Source of the DNA: an uncultured Lachnospiraceae bacterium
GTDB taxonomy: Bacteria; Bacillota; Clostridia; Lachnospirales; Lachnospiraceae
DNA length: 64,000 nt
Direction: 5' to 3'
Assembly (NCBI GenBank): GCA_910586355.1
Contig: CAJUHJ010000010.1
Span: forward strand, 1-64,000
The notes beneath the pieces were generated by a model. That model did not search any database. It had not been told where the DNA came from and saw nothing but the letters and a program-made list of their open reading frames with translations. Of this stretch, positions 9,197 through 16,810 are shown one piece after another. Position 1 is the first letter of the stretch. Each line of letters starts with the position of its first letter. The position numbers and the translations under genes are program-made.

Positions 9197-9201
9197 GACA
9201 G
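9190..9201 (-). promoter_or_regulatory. Possible NiaR operator overlapping the nad -35 box
   Basis: The minus-strand string CTGTCTTGTCAG is a partial dyad (CTG at one end, CAG at the other) covering the -35 box of the nad promoter. As I recall them, NiaR sites contain a GTGTC..GACAC-like dyad. The resemblance is partial, so this is an inference from position and the presence of niaR in the operon. Confidence 0.3.
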
Positions 9202-9217
9202 TTGTATATTCATATTG

Positions 9218-9259
9218 AAAAGTCTGTCTTATTTAAAATATAAAATACGACAGACTTTT
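9218..9259. terminator. 11-bp inverted repeat between nadA and the KilA-N remnant
   Basis: Arms AAAAGTCTGTC (9218-9228) and its complement (9249-9259) enclose a 20-base AT-only-rich loop. It lies upstream of the nad promoter and downstream (minus strand) of the decayed genes, so it may separate those transcripts. The thymine-rich side is on the plus strand, where no gene precedes it, so its orientation is uncertain. Confidence 0.4.
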
Positions 9260-9403
9260 TCCGCTTTTTTATTTATTAATATGTAATTTTTTTCTTCTGT
9301 TTAAGGATGTGTATGCCATGCTTCTCCAAAATTATCCTCATTCCATTCTGTCAAAAACATATTATTCTGTGCATAACTAATGGGCAGAAGGATTTAATCC
9401 CGC

Positions 9404-9645
9404 CTAATTTTTAACCGCCCTGAATTGCACACGGTTAAAATCTGGATTATGCAATTCTTCCCAAACGCCTAAAAATTCTATCGTGATGCGATTGCGCATC
9501 CAGTTTTGAATCACAAATCTTGGGTCATCTTCGTTTCTATATTTTGCAATATCCGTTAATGAGATAAACTCATTTTCAAAATTTGTTGTATAGATGCCAA
9601 ATCAAAATCTTTGGCATGAATAGTCTCTTTCACAATTTTCGCCAT
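9404..9645 (-). pseudogene. Decayed KilA-N domain gene
   Basis: Reading from ATG at 9645 gives MAKIVKETIHAKDFDLA. Then the frame must shift by one base to continue as IYTTNFENEFISLTDIAKY and IQNWMRNR, IEFLGVWEELHNPDF. This is the conserved N-terminal part of KilA-N domain proteins, which are common in phages and mobile islands. The frame stops at TAG (9404-9406) where homologues read GAG-GCG-GGA-TTA-AAT, and the same codons AGLN do follow the stop. The rest of the domain is missing. Minus-strand sequence at 9301-9383 encodes a separate unrecognised tail ending NFGEAWHTHP. At least one frameshift and one nonsense change are visible. Confidence 0.75.
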
Positions 9646-9699
9646 ACACATTCTCCTATTCTTATATCATAAGCCCATGTAAAATGTCTCTTAAAACGC

Positions 9700-10008
9700 T
9701 TATCCTCTGTTTAATCTACAAATCATTTTTAAGCATTCCTCCTCATCTTCCCACATCTCCCAATACGCTTCAACATAAAATTTAATACATTTCGGATATA
9801 CATATGAATATCTTCTACACACCTTTTATACAACCCCAGTATTTTTTTCATCTCATGCAAAATCCAGCAGATAATCAAGTAAATGTGATAATTCAGCCTC
9901 TGACACGGTTCTGCTGCACACCTCTTCAACCAACGGCAAATAAACCTCATAGGCTTTTTGATGTAATTCAACGATCTGCTCTGTAATCTGATAAATCCTT
10001 TCATCCAT
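9700..10008 (-). pseudogene. Frameshifted small helical protein gene downstream of rlmD
   Basis: From ATG at 10008, overlapping the rlmD stop as TAATG, the frame reads MDERIYQITEQIVELHQKAY and continues through SHLLDYLLDFA before a TGA. Sequence coding for DEK, LGLYKR and then RRYSYVYPKCIKFYVEAY and WEMWEDEE continues in other frames to a stop at 9700. So the gene shows one nonsense codon, one inserted base in an A-run and one lost base. A 91-codon open frame at 9729-10004 exists only because of these shifts. I recall similar roughly 100-residue proteins in Lachnospiraceae, with no known function. Confidence 0.65.
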
Positions 10009-11723
10009 TAAATTACCTCAAAATATTTTAGTGCATCCGTTATCGCTTCTACCTTCTCATTCGGTGGACGCTTCCTCGAATGTTTTAATTCTTCCACCGC
10101 ATTAGGAGCATCATACATTGTCAATCTCAAAAATCTTTTCACCTCTGCAATATACGCAGTATGTACTTTAAATCCATATTTCTTTTCAACAAATTCCTGT
10201 AGCATTTTAAATGTAATTTTCGGTTTCGGCTGATATTTCTTTGCCCGCTTTGCAATCGCATCCAACGGAACTTTCCCCTTTCCTTTTCCAAATTCCACTT
10301 TTACATTAAAAATACTATCTGGTGATTTGTGGGACAAAAGTACGATGGTTTCCACATGCACCGTCTGCCCAAACTGATCCACAGCCCGCAGCTTCTTAAT
10401 CTGATACCCTCCATCACACAACACACGCAAATCCCTGGCCAACGTTGCTGAGTCACAGCTCACATACACAATCCGCTCCGGCTGCATAATCAGCATTGTC
10501 TCCAGGCATTTCCTGTCGCAGCCTTTGCGTGGCGGGTCGACAACAACGACATCTGCTTTTTGCATGGCTGTTGTTTCATCTGACACAATATCTTCTGCCT
10601 TACCCAGAATAAACTCCACGTTTTCTATTCCATTCAATTGCGCATTCTTTCGGGCATCTTCTACTGCTTCCGGTACCACTTCTATCCCATACACACATCT
10701 GGCGCCTTTTGCCAAAAACAACGATATTGTCCCAATTCCACAATACAAATCCCACACGACTTCTTTTCCTGTCAGTCCGGCGAAATGCAGCACAAGAGAA
10801 TACAGCTTTTCTGTCTGCATTGGATTCACCTGATAAAAAGATTTAAGGGAAATTTGATATAATATCTTTTCTCCTGCTCTTTTAAAATCAGGAATTGTAC
10901 AAAAATGCAGCGCATCTTCAATCATATCCGCTCCCCAAAGCGTCCTGGTCTCTTCCCCTAAAATCACATTTGTATTGTCACGGTTCACATTTAAAAGGAT
11001 ACTTTTTACTCCCGAAATTTCCCTAATCCGCTTCACCAGCTCCTCTTCATGGGGCAGACGGCGTCCGTTTACAATCAGGCACACCATCACCTCTCTTGAA
11101 TCAAAACCATACCGGATAAACACATGCCGGACAAGTCCCTGTTTGAACCGTTCGTCATACGCCGTCACACGAAAGTCTTTCATATATCCAAGCACTGTAT
11201 CCAATACGACTTTATTTACAGAAACGCCAAGCGCACAATTGGTATTCGCAATAATTTTATGCGTCCTTCCTGCATAAAACCCAGCGATAATTTCCCCTTC
11301 TGCAGTTTGTCCCACTGGGAACTGCGCCTTATTCCGATAAGCAAACGGTTCTTCCATGCCTACAATCGGCTCTGTCACCTGCCTGATAAATCTCTCATCA
11401 AAACCACCAAGACGAACCAGATGATCCGTCACTTTTTTCTGTTTAAATGCAAGTTGGCTCTGATAATTCATCTGCTGCAGCTGGCAGCCGCCGCATGAAC
11501 GGGCAAATACACAACGGGGCTTCACCCGAACCGGGGAAGCCTCCTTAATTTCCATCAAACGCGCATAACCGTATGATTTTTTCATTTTTATAATTTTTGC
11601 GACTACATAATCGCCAATCACCGTATCTTTGACGAAAAAAATCATACCATCATATTTTCCAATACCGGCGCCGTCTGACCCAATATCTTCTATTTTCATT
11701 TCAATTAAATCATTCTTCTGCAT
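10008..11723 (-). CDS. rlmD: 23S rRNA (uracil-5-)-methyltransferase, RlmD/TrmA family, with C-terminal extension
   Basis: S-adenosylmethionine-dependent RNA uracil C5-methyltransferase. An N-terminal TRAM domain (about 1-60) precedes the iron-sulfur cysteines in CVFARSCGGCQLQQ. A Rossmann core follows with DLYCGIGTISLFLA and the catalytic region VVDPPRKGCD and YVSCDSATLARD. At 571 residues it exceeds the usual 450; residues from about 470 form an extra basic domain (FKMLQEFVEKKYGFKVH, IAEVKRFLRL). It is 6 bases downstream of yhaM in the same operon. RlmD versus RlmCD specificity cannot be decided here. Confidence 0.9.
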   Translation of the reverse strand: MQKNDLIEMKIEDIGSDGAGIGKYDGMIFFVKDTVIGDYVVAKIIKMKKSYGYARLMEIKEASPVRVKPRCVFARSCGGCQLQQMNYQSQLAFKQKKVTDHLVRLGGFDERFIRQVTEPIVGMEEPFAYRNKAQFPVGQTAEGEIIAGFYAGRTHKIIANTNCALGVSVNKVVLDTVLGYMKDFRVTAYDERFKQGLVRHVFIRYGFDSREVMVCLIVNGRRLPHEEELVKRIREISGVKSILLNVNRDNTNVILGEETRTLWGADMIEDALHFCTIPDFKRAGEKILYQISLKSFYQVNPMQTEKLYSLVLHFAGLTGKEVVWDLYCGIGTISLFLAKGARCVYGIEVVPEAVEDARKNAQLNGIENVEFILGKAEDIVSDETTAMQKADVVVVDPPRKGCDRKCLETMLIMQPERIVYVSCDSATLARDLRVLCDGGYQIKKLRAVDQFGQTVHVETIVLLSHKSPDSIFNVKVEFGKGKGKVPLDAIAKRAKKYQPKPKITFKMLQEFVEKKYGFKVHTAYIAEVKRFLRLTMYDAPNAVEELKHSRKRPPNEKVEAITDALKYFEVI

Positions 11724-11729
11724 AAAAAC

Positions 11730-12677
11730 CTACTTACTCGTCTGTCGGATATTTGATTCCAAAAGACGGTTATAACCCAGCCATTCCGTATTTCCATCCG
11801 GTACATTTGCAAATGCTTCTATTAAAGTTTCCATTTTCGCATCTATATTATCTGCAAAATGCAGCGCTACCGCCTCGACTAAAGCCGGTTTTTTCGGTGA
11901 GCCAAATTCCAGTTCTCCATGATGCGCCAAAATACAATGCTTTAATTCATTGCTCAATTTGCGCGGAAACCCGGAAATCGTACGAATATGACCGCCAATC
12001 CATTCAGTCCCAATCATAATATGGCCTAACAACTGCCCCTCGTCCGTATAATCGTTTGCCGGAAAATCAGATAATTCTTCCAACTTTCCAATATCGTGGA
12101 ACATTGCCGCTGTCAATAATAAATCCCTGTTCAAAATGGGATACTGCCCGCAAAACATTTCGCAAAGTTTTGTAACAGACAACGTATGTTCCAATAAACC
12201 TCCCATAAAGCCATGATGTACGCTTTTCGCTGCGGAATGAGCCTGAAAACGCTTTGCAAACTCATTATCTTCCAGAAAGAAACCGGAAAGTAGTTTTTTC
12301 AGATACGGATTTTCGATTGTCTTGATATAATCCGTCAATTCCTTATACATCAAACCTATATCTTTGCGGCTGACCGGAAGATAATCTTTCGGATCATATT
12401 CCTCTGAATGCGCTTTTCGAACGCGTTTCACATTTAACTGCAAAGAGCCCTGAAAACTTGTCACATCTCCTACGACACTGATATAATCTAACGTTTCAAA
12501 CGAATCTATTCCCTGTGAATCCGGCTCCCAGATTTTCGCATCCAAAGTTCCTGTTTTATCCTGTAAAATTAAATTTTCATATGGCCTCCCATTTTTTGTG
12601 ACTGCCGACTGCTTATGTTTACAAAGCAAAATCGCGCTGATTCTTTCACCTTCCCGAATCTCTTCAATATATTTCAT
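11730..12677 (-). CDS. yhaM: 3'-5' exoribonuclease YhaM family
   Basis: 315 residues. An N-terminal OB-fold nucleic-acid-binding domain (LILQDKTGTLDAKIWEP) is followed by an HD phosphohydrolase domain with HHGFMGGLLEHTLSV, MFHDIGKLEEL and ILAHHGELE supplying the metal-binding His/Asp residues. YhaM trims single-stranded RNA or DNA from the 3' end. The start at 12677 is preferred because GGGAAGGGAAAGAG precedes it; an ATG six codons earlier has no ribosome site. It lies 29 bases after the HtrA-like gene. Confidence 0.92.
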   Translation of the reverse strand: MKYIEEIREGERISAILLCKHKQSAVTKNGRPYENLILQDKTGTLDAKIWEPDSQGIDSFETLDYISVVGDVTSFQGSLQLNVKRVRKAHSEEYDPKDYLPVSRKDIGLMYKELTDYIKTIENPYLKKLLSGFFLEDNEFAKRFQAHSAAKSVHHGFMGGLLEHTLSVTKLCEMFCGQYPILNRDLLLTAAMFHDIGKLEELSDFPANDYTDEGQLLGHIMIGTEWIGGHIRTISGFPRKLSNELKHCILAHHGELEFGSPKKPALVEAVALHFADNIDAKMETLIEAFANVPDGNTEWLGYNRLLESNIRQTSK

Positions 12678-12706
12678 AACTCTTTCCCTTCCCATTTTTA
12701 TTACAG

Positions 12707-14002
12707 CTACCAGAGCTGTCCTGCCGTTACATTACACGTAAGCCGAAGATATTCGTCCATTCCCTGACGGCTGACAACAATCTCAATTGCCGCCCCCGGC
12801 TTTAATTCTAATACTTTTGATTCATATGCCTCAATGGAATAAATCTCCTCTCCTCCCATTTCTATTATTACATCTCCGTTTTGCAGCCCCGCGTTAAATG
12901 CCGGAGAATCCAACATAACTTCTTTAATATAAACACCGCGTACAAGATCATAATCCGCCGCTATTTTATCTGTAACAGTTACTATTTTTAATCCCAAATA
13001 AGGAATGTCCATACCATTAGAAAGCATTTCAATGATTTTTTTCAGCTCAGAAATTGAAATCGCTGTCAGTGTGCTGTTATCTCCATTCTCACTGTATTCC
13101 TGCATAACAAGCCCTACAATTTCTCCGTTCAGATTTAAAAGAACGCCGCTGCTGTTGCTGTTTCCTGCAATATCAGTCGTAAATACAGTATATGTAGAAT
13201 CTGCCGTCTGAATCACATTTCCAACAGAAGTAATATTTCCGGTGCCAATCGAATAATTTGTCCCAAGAGGGCTTCCAATTGCAATCGCGATATTCCCCTG
13301 TTCCACAGTAAGTGAATTCCCAAGCGTAGCGTATGCAATCTTGCTTTTTGTGCTTTCTGAAACCTCATTTAACGCTACCGATAAAATTGCAATTCCGGTA
13401 TTACCATCATATTTCTTTAAAAAAGCGTTGACTGTAAATTCATCTATAAATGTCACATGAATCTGCTCTGCCGCCATTACCATTTTATGTTCTGTTAAAA
13501 TCAAAAGTTCACTGCCATTATCTCCAATAATAATTCCAGATGCCTGTCCATTGCTTTCATAAGAATTATTAAACCAATCCGTATCACTGACAACTCCCGT
13601 CACTGTTACAACCGAACAGTTCGCTTCTTTTCCAATCGCATATATTTTATTTTGCAGCATTTGATAATCCGAAAGCTCCAATTCCTTGACAATTACCGGC
13701 GCTTGTTCTGTCTCAGGCTCCGGCGCAATAGGCTCTGTTTCCGTTTCAGGTTCCTGTGTCTCTAAAAGCTCTTCCGTTGACAATTCATCTTCCGGAATTT
13801 TAATCAGCGAATCTTCCTGCGGATGTATAAAATCCTCCAGTACCGGATACATAAATACAAAGACAAAGCAAGATACCAGTCCAAATAAAACAGCAAGCAC
13901 CAGCGTAAAAACTCCCTGTTTAAACAAACGTTTCTTATTCACTGGCTTTTGTTTGATTTTTTCTTTGATAAATGCAAACTCTTCCTCTTCCAATTCAGCC
14001 AT
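12707..14002 (-). CDS. Membrane-anchored HtrA-like (S1C) protein with PDZ domain, catalytic triad degenerate
   Basis: 431 residues: a cytoplasmic N-terminus, one membrane span at about 30-51, an acidic Pro/Glu-rich linker (70-105), a trypsin-like fold (about 125-325) and a PDZ domain (about 330-425). Family landmarks such as ATLGNS, IAIGSPLG and LLNLNGEIVGL align well. The expected catalytic His position reads LTEHKMV (His172 one residue early, Lys173 in place), the Asp in TDIAVL is Gly203 in NTGIAIL, and GNSGGP reads SNSSGV (Ser284 kept). It is probably not a normal protease. It heads the yhaM-rlmD operon. Confidence 0.88.
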   Translation of the reverse strand: MAELEEEEFAFIKEKIKQKPVNKKRLFKQGVFTLVLAVLFGLVSCFVFVFMYPVLEDFIHPQEDSLIKIPEDELSTEELLETQEPETETEPIAPEPETEQAPVIVKELELSDYQMLQNKIYAIGKEANCSVVTVTGVVSDTDWFNNSYESNGQASGIIIGDNGSELLILTEHKMVMAAEQIHVTFIDEFTVNAFLKKYDGNTGIAILSVALNEVSESTKSKIAYATLGNSLTVEQGNIAIAIGSPLGTNYSIGTGNITSVGNVIQTADSTYTVFTTDIAGNSNSSGVLLNLNGEIVGLVMQEYSENGDNSTLTAISISELKKIIEMLSNGMDIPYLGLKIVTVTDKIAADYDLVRGVYIKEVMLDSPAFNAGLQNGDVIIEMGGEEIYSIEAYESKVLELKPGAAIEIVVSRQGMDEYLRLTCNVTAGQLW

Positions 14003-14035
14003 ACCGTTATTTCTCCTTAACGTATCTTATCTTTT

Positions 14036-14064
14036 ATTATACGAGTAATAGAATGGGTATGCAA
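14036..14064 (-). promoter_or_regulatory. Promoter of the htrA-like/yhaM/rlmD operon
   Basis: Minus-strand TTGCAT (14059-14064) and perfect TATAAT (14036-14041) are 17 bases apart. They place a transcription start about 28 bases upstream of the HtrA-like start codon. Confidence 0.7.
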
Positions 14065-14120
14065 GAATTTATTTTGAGGATGACCGCTTCTTGGGAAGTT
14101 ACTCATCCTTCCCCTTCTTT

Positions 14121-14381
14121 TTAATTGCCCATCATAAAAAAACGAATCTTTTTGACAGATTCCTCTGGAAAGCCGTCCCTATGTATATTGATGGAAAATA
14201 CTGACATTCCTTCGTTAGGATACCACATCATCTCATTCGTGCAAACCTTGCAAGAATTATCCCCGTCATGCCTAGTATCTATTACAGAACAATCCCTTTT
14301 CACAATTTTTTGTGTGTCTCCAGCTACCATACGCACTTCCTCTACGTGGTATGGCTGTAGCCACAGCCGGAAAAGTAACCC
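14121..14381 (-). pseudogene. Unrecognised open remnant, probably 5'-truncated
   Basis: A minus-strand frame is open from just after a TAA at 14382-14384 to the stop at 14121. It reads ...RLWLQPYHVEEVRMVAGDTQ... and ends KIRFFMMGN, with one CKVC pair. It has no convincing ATG with a ribosome site at its head, and the upstream sequence (14385-14520) has short fragments in other frames. I do not recognise the family. It may be the surviving 3' part of a gene, or chance. Confidence 0.3.
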
Positions 14382-14823
14382 TTAAATTAGGATGGCTGCT
14401 AATTTGCTGCACTTTAGGAATCTTCATTCATTTGCCAACCATGATTAAGATACAGTACCGCCTGCCGCTTCAAAAGCCATCTTTTTTCACAGACTCCCAT
14501 AAAACGATTTTATCATAGTAAGGAAGCGTTCGCATGTTAAAGCCTGTAAATTAGAAATTTCCTTTACCTTTAGTATCAAGCCAAAAAATATATTTATATA
14601 CACAATTAGCAGAACAGCAAATTTATCAATACAATTTATGAAAATAACAAATCGACAATAAGAATAAATCAGTATAATTTTCTTGAAAAAATCTTTTTCA
14701 AATTGTAAAATTTAATAAACTGATTGTATTTATAATTAATATATTTCGAAATAAATTTTATAAATATAATTTTATTATTTGTTAATATCAATATATAGGG
14801 ACTAACTAACTTAAAAGAAAAGA
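14382..14823. other. AT-rich non-coding stretch
   Basis: No supported gene. From about 14530 the composition becomes extremely AT-rich. A perfect 8-bp hairpin lies at 14683-14701 (TTGAAAAA, 3-base loop, TTTTTCAA). It lies upstream of the plus-strand secreted-protein gene and may hold its promoter, but no -35/-10 pair with normal spacing stood out. Confidence 0.4.
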
Positions 14824-15437
14824 ATGATTTTTATAAAAAACACATTTTTACCATTTATATAGCAATTAGTTTATTAATCTGTACTGTATTTCCCATAAAG
14901 GCTGGTGCCTCTAACTTTGGTATTATTGAATATCAAAAGATAATAGAAGAGGTCAACACAAAATATAACAGACAATTTCACATAACAGATTTGATTACTT
15001 TTAAAAATACTATTTGCAATAAACTGTCTCCACTTGAATTTGAAAATATGTTAGTTCAAGATGCCATTGCCATCCAAGAGACTCCCCTTGAAGATAATAT
15101 AGAATTGATCATACCTATTTCTAAATCCAGAGCCAGAAATGAAGTTATAAAATATTCTAAAACCATCACAAAGGGTAATTGGAATTCAATGGTATCAGCT
15201 AGAATTGAAACAACATTCTTTTCTACGGGAACTCCAAAATTTATTCGTTATATAGATGCTGGTTATGAATGGAACCCAAATTCTACTAAATATACATTTC
15301 GTGCAATGACTACCGAGTTAGAATCTTTTTCCAGCAGTTCATGCAAAATAAAATATACTGGTAATTGGGTAGTTCCAGCAACAGGTCTGGCAGACCTTAC
15401 CTACACAACATACCATATTACTTATAAGGTAGCTTAA
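14824..15437 (+). pseudogene. Secreted protein gene apparently broken by a one-base deletion after the start codon
   Basis: The frame ending at 15437 is open back to 14799 but has no ATG, GTG or TTG before residue 70 or so. ATG at 14824 is out of frame. If one base had been lost directly after it, the product would begin MNFYKKHIFTIYIAISLLI, a good signal peptide with likely cleavage after AGA, and run for about 204 residues. The mature part includes FENMLVQDAIAIQE and ends with a beta-rich segment (TYTTYHITYKVA). No family is recognised. Translation from the TTG at 14991 would give a 148-residue leaderless product, which seems less likely. Confidence 0.5.
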
Positions 15438-15573
15438 CTTAAGATATTTACGTTTGAATGAATAGAAAAATCCCCTATATATTGATAACTATTCATACAA
15501 CTAAATACGTAAATTAATTTACCACAATTACCTGTACAAAATCAAAATTTTATTTAGAAAGGAACTCTGCCAA

Positions 15574-15843
15574 ATGCGAAAACGTATCTATATTATATCT
15601 TTTCTTCTCATAATTACACTTTTTTCTATTATTTTAAAATATAACAATCTTTCAGAGAAAAAAGATACCCCAAACAACACTATTACATCTGAAACAAACA
15701 TATTTGACTCTACGGATACTACCGAGGAAGAAACTCAATATATTACAGTAGATGACAATGATAATCCTATCACACTGCCGTATTCTTCTGAGGATAGTAC
15801 AGAAAACGAAAAAAACCCTTCTGGAATAATTCCATTACAATAA
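15574..15843 (+). CDS. Small secreted or membrane-anchored protein, function unknown
   Basis: 89 residues. A basic start (MRKR) is followed by one hydrophobic span at about 5-22 (IYIISFLLIITLFSIIL), then a hydrophilic Ser/Thr/Asp/Glu-rich tail with TEEETQYITVDDND. The span could be an uncleaved anchor or a signal peptide; no lipobox cysteine is present. AAAGGA lies about 10 bases upstream. It follows the broken secreted-protein gene with a 136-base spacer holding imperfect inverted repeats (TTTACGT with ACGTAAA, TGAATAG with CTATTCA). No homology recognised. Confidence 0.55.
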   Translation: MRKRIYIISFLLIITLFSIILKYNNLSEKKDTPNNTITSETNIFDSTDTTEEETQYITVDDNDNPITLPYSSEDSTENEKNPSGIIPLQ

Positions 15844-15899
15844 TTCTTTTCTCAATATAATGGAAGCGCTATGGATTATTTTCAGTCCATCCCTCTTTA

Positions 15900-16249
15900 T
15901 TACTGTAATGCCATCCGAATATCAGGCGTCTGGCCAGATTCTTTAGCAAACGGAACTGGCCGACAGCCTGCACACAGCATTCCTTTAATGTTATGCCGTC
16001 CTTTCCATCCAACAATGCAATCATATGATAGTCTTTCAAACCATAAATTACCGCTGTATATGTCTGCCCTTTCTGGCAAGGCATCATCAATTCCATTCGC
16101 CTCAAAGTCCACTATTATCTCAAATGCCCTTTATACCATTCGATTACAGATTTCCTATCCGACTCAAAAAACTGTACAGAGATATAACTATCTGTACCAT
16201 TAAAATCCAACTTTTTAGCTCTATATCGTATATGAGAAGGATTCCCCAT
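15900..16249 (-). pseudogene. Small gene with a single-base frameshift, family unknown
   Basis: From ATG at 16249, with AGGA upstream, the frame reads MGNPSHIRYRAKKLDF, YISVQFFESDRKSVIEWYKG and then hits a stop. If one base is restored at the G-run after the TATAAA codons, the frame continues AFEIIVDFEANGIDDALPER through GWKGRHNIKGMLCAGCRP to a stop at 15900. The whole would be about 116 residues. The segment length of 350 bases is one short of a whole number of codons, consistent with a single deletion. No domain recognised. Confidence 0.5.
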
Positions 16250-16301
16250 ATTTTCTGTCCTATTGCCGTATCACATCTGCAGCAGAGCGGGGCGGTATAA
16301 C

Positions 16302-16454
16302 CTAAAAAATATCCCCCATATACGAACTAAAAAAACGTTCTTTTGCAAAATAGAACAAAACCATTCCAACTAGAATCATAATCACTGCAACCCCCGCCGT
16401 CACATCTATATTCCCAAATGTATCAATAAAAAATACTGTTCTTCTGCCACAAGA
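16302..16454 (-). pseudogene. C-terminal fragment of a membrane protein
   Basis: A minus-strand frame reads VFFIDTFGNIDVTAGVAV, IMILVGMVLFYFAKERFF and ends SSYMGDIF. It has one strong membrane span and a short cytoplasmic tail, and resembles the last helix of a transporter permease. No start codon or upstream coding continuation is visible (TAA about 50 codons back). The family is a guess; it is probably a remnant. Confidence 0.35.
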
Positions 16455-16748
16455 TTATCCTTCATATTTAACATATCAAACAGAAATATATTGCAAATAC
16501 TTAGGATAAACAACTCTCGCTCCCTGCAAGATATGACCAAAGAATTATATTGTCAAGAGCCAATATCTCAAAAAAATCATTTTTGAAAAAACGAGTGTTT
16601 CATTTCATAAATAACCCTGCATAATTGACTTGATAAAGATTTCACAGACATTCCATATTTCTGTTAATCACCTGCTATCATTATCAAAGAAATAATCATT
16701 CCTTTCACATTCCGAAATAATAATAGAAAAGAATAACAAGATTTTTTC

Positions 16749-16777
16749 TTTTAAACGAACCAAAGATAATGTATAAT
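16749..16777 (+). promoter_or_regulatory. Candidate promoter of mutS2 operon
   Basis: A perfect TATAAT lies at 16772-16777, 33 bases before the mutS2 start. The matching -35 region (about 16749-16754, TTTTAA) is weak. The region 16455-16748 upstream holds no gene that I can support. Confidence 0.4.
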
Positions 16778-16810
16778 AAAAACCATACTATCAAAAATCG
16801 AGGAATAATT

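Noticed and set aside
9729..10004. 91-codon minus-strand open frame
   Set aside because: It is an alternate frame of a decayed gene starting at 10008; the coherent protein runs through the other frames.
11124..11498. 124-codon plus-strand frame opposite rlmD
   Set aside because: Shadow frame without a start signal; rlmD is clearly the real gene.
14125..14518. Two plus-strand frames of 86 and 68 codons
   Set aside because: No ribosome sites; composition and translation look non-coding, overlapping a minus-strand remnant.
9301..16454. Sequencing error as the sole cause of the broken frames
   Set aside because: Many lesions, including nonsense substitutions, fall only in accessory genes while about 70 other genes are intact; single cases (14824, 15900-16249) could still be base errors.
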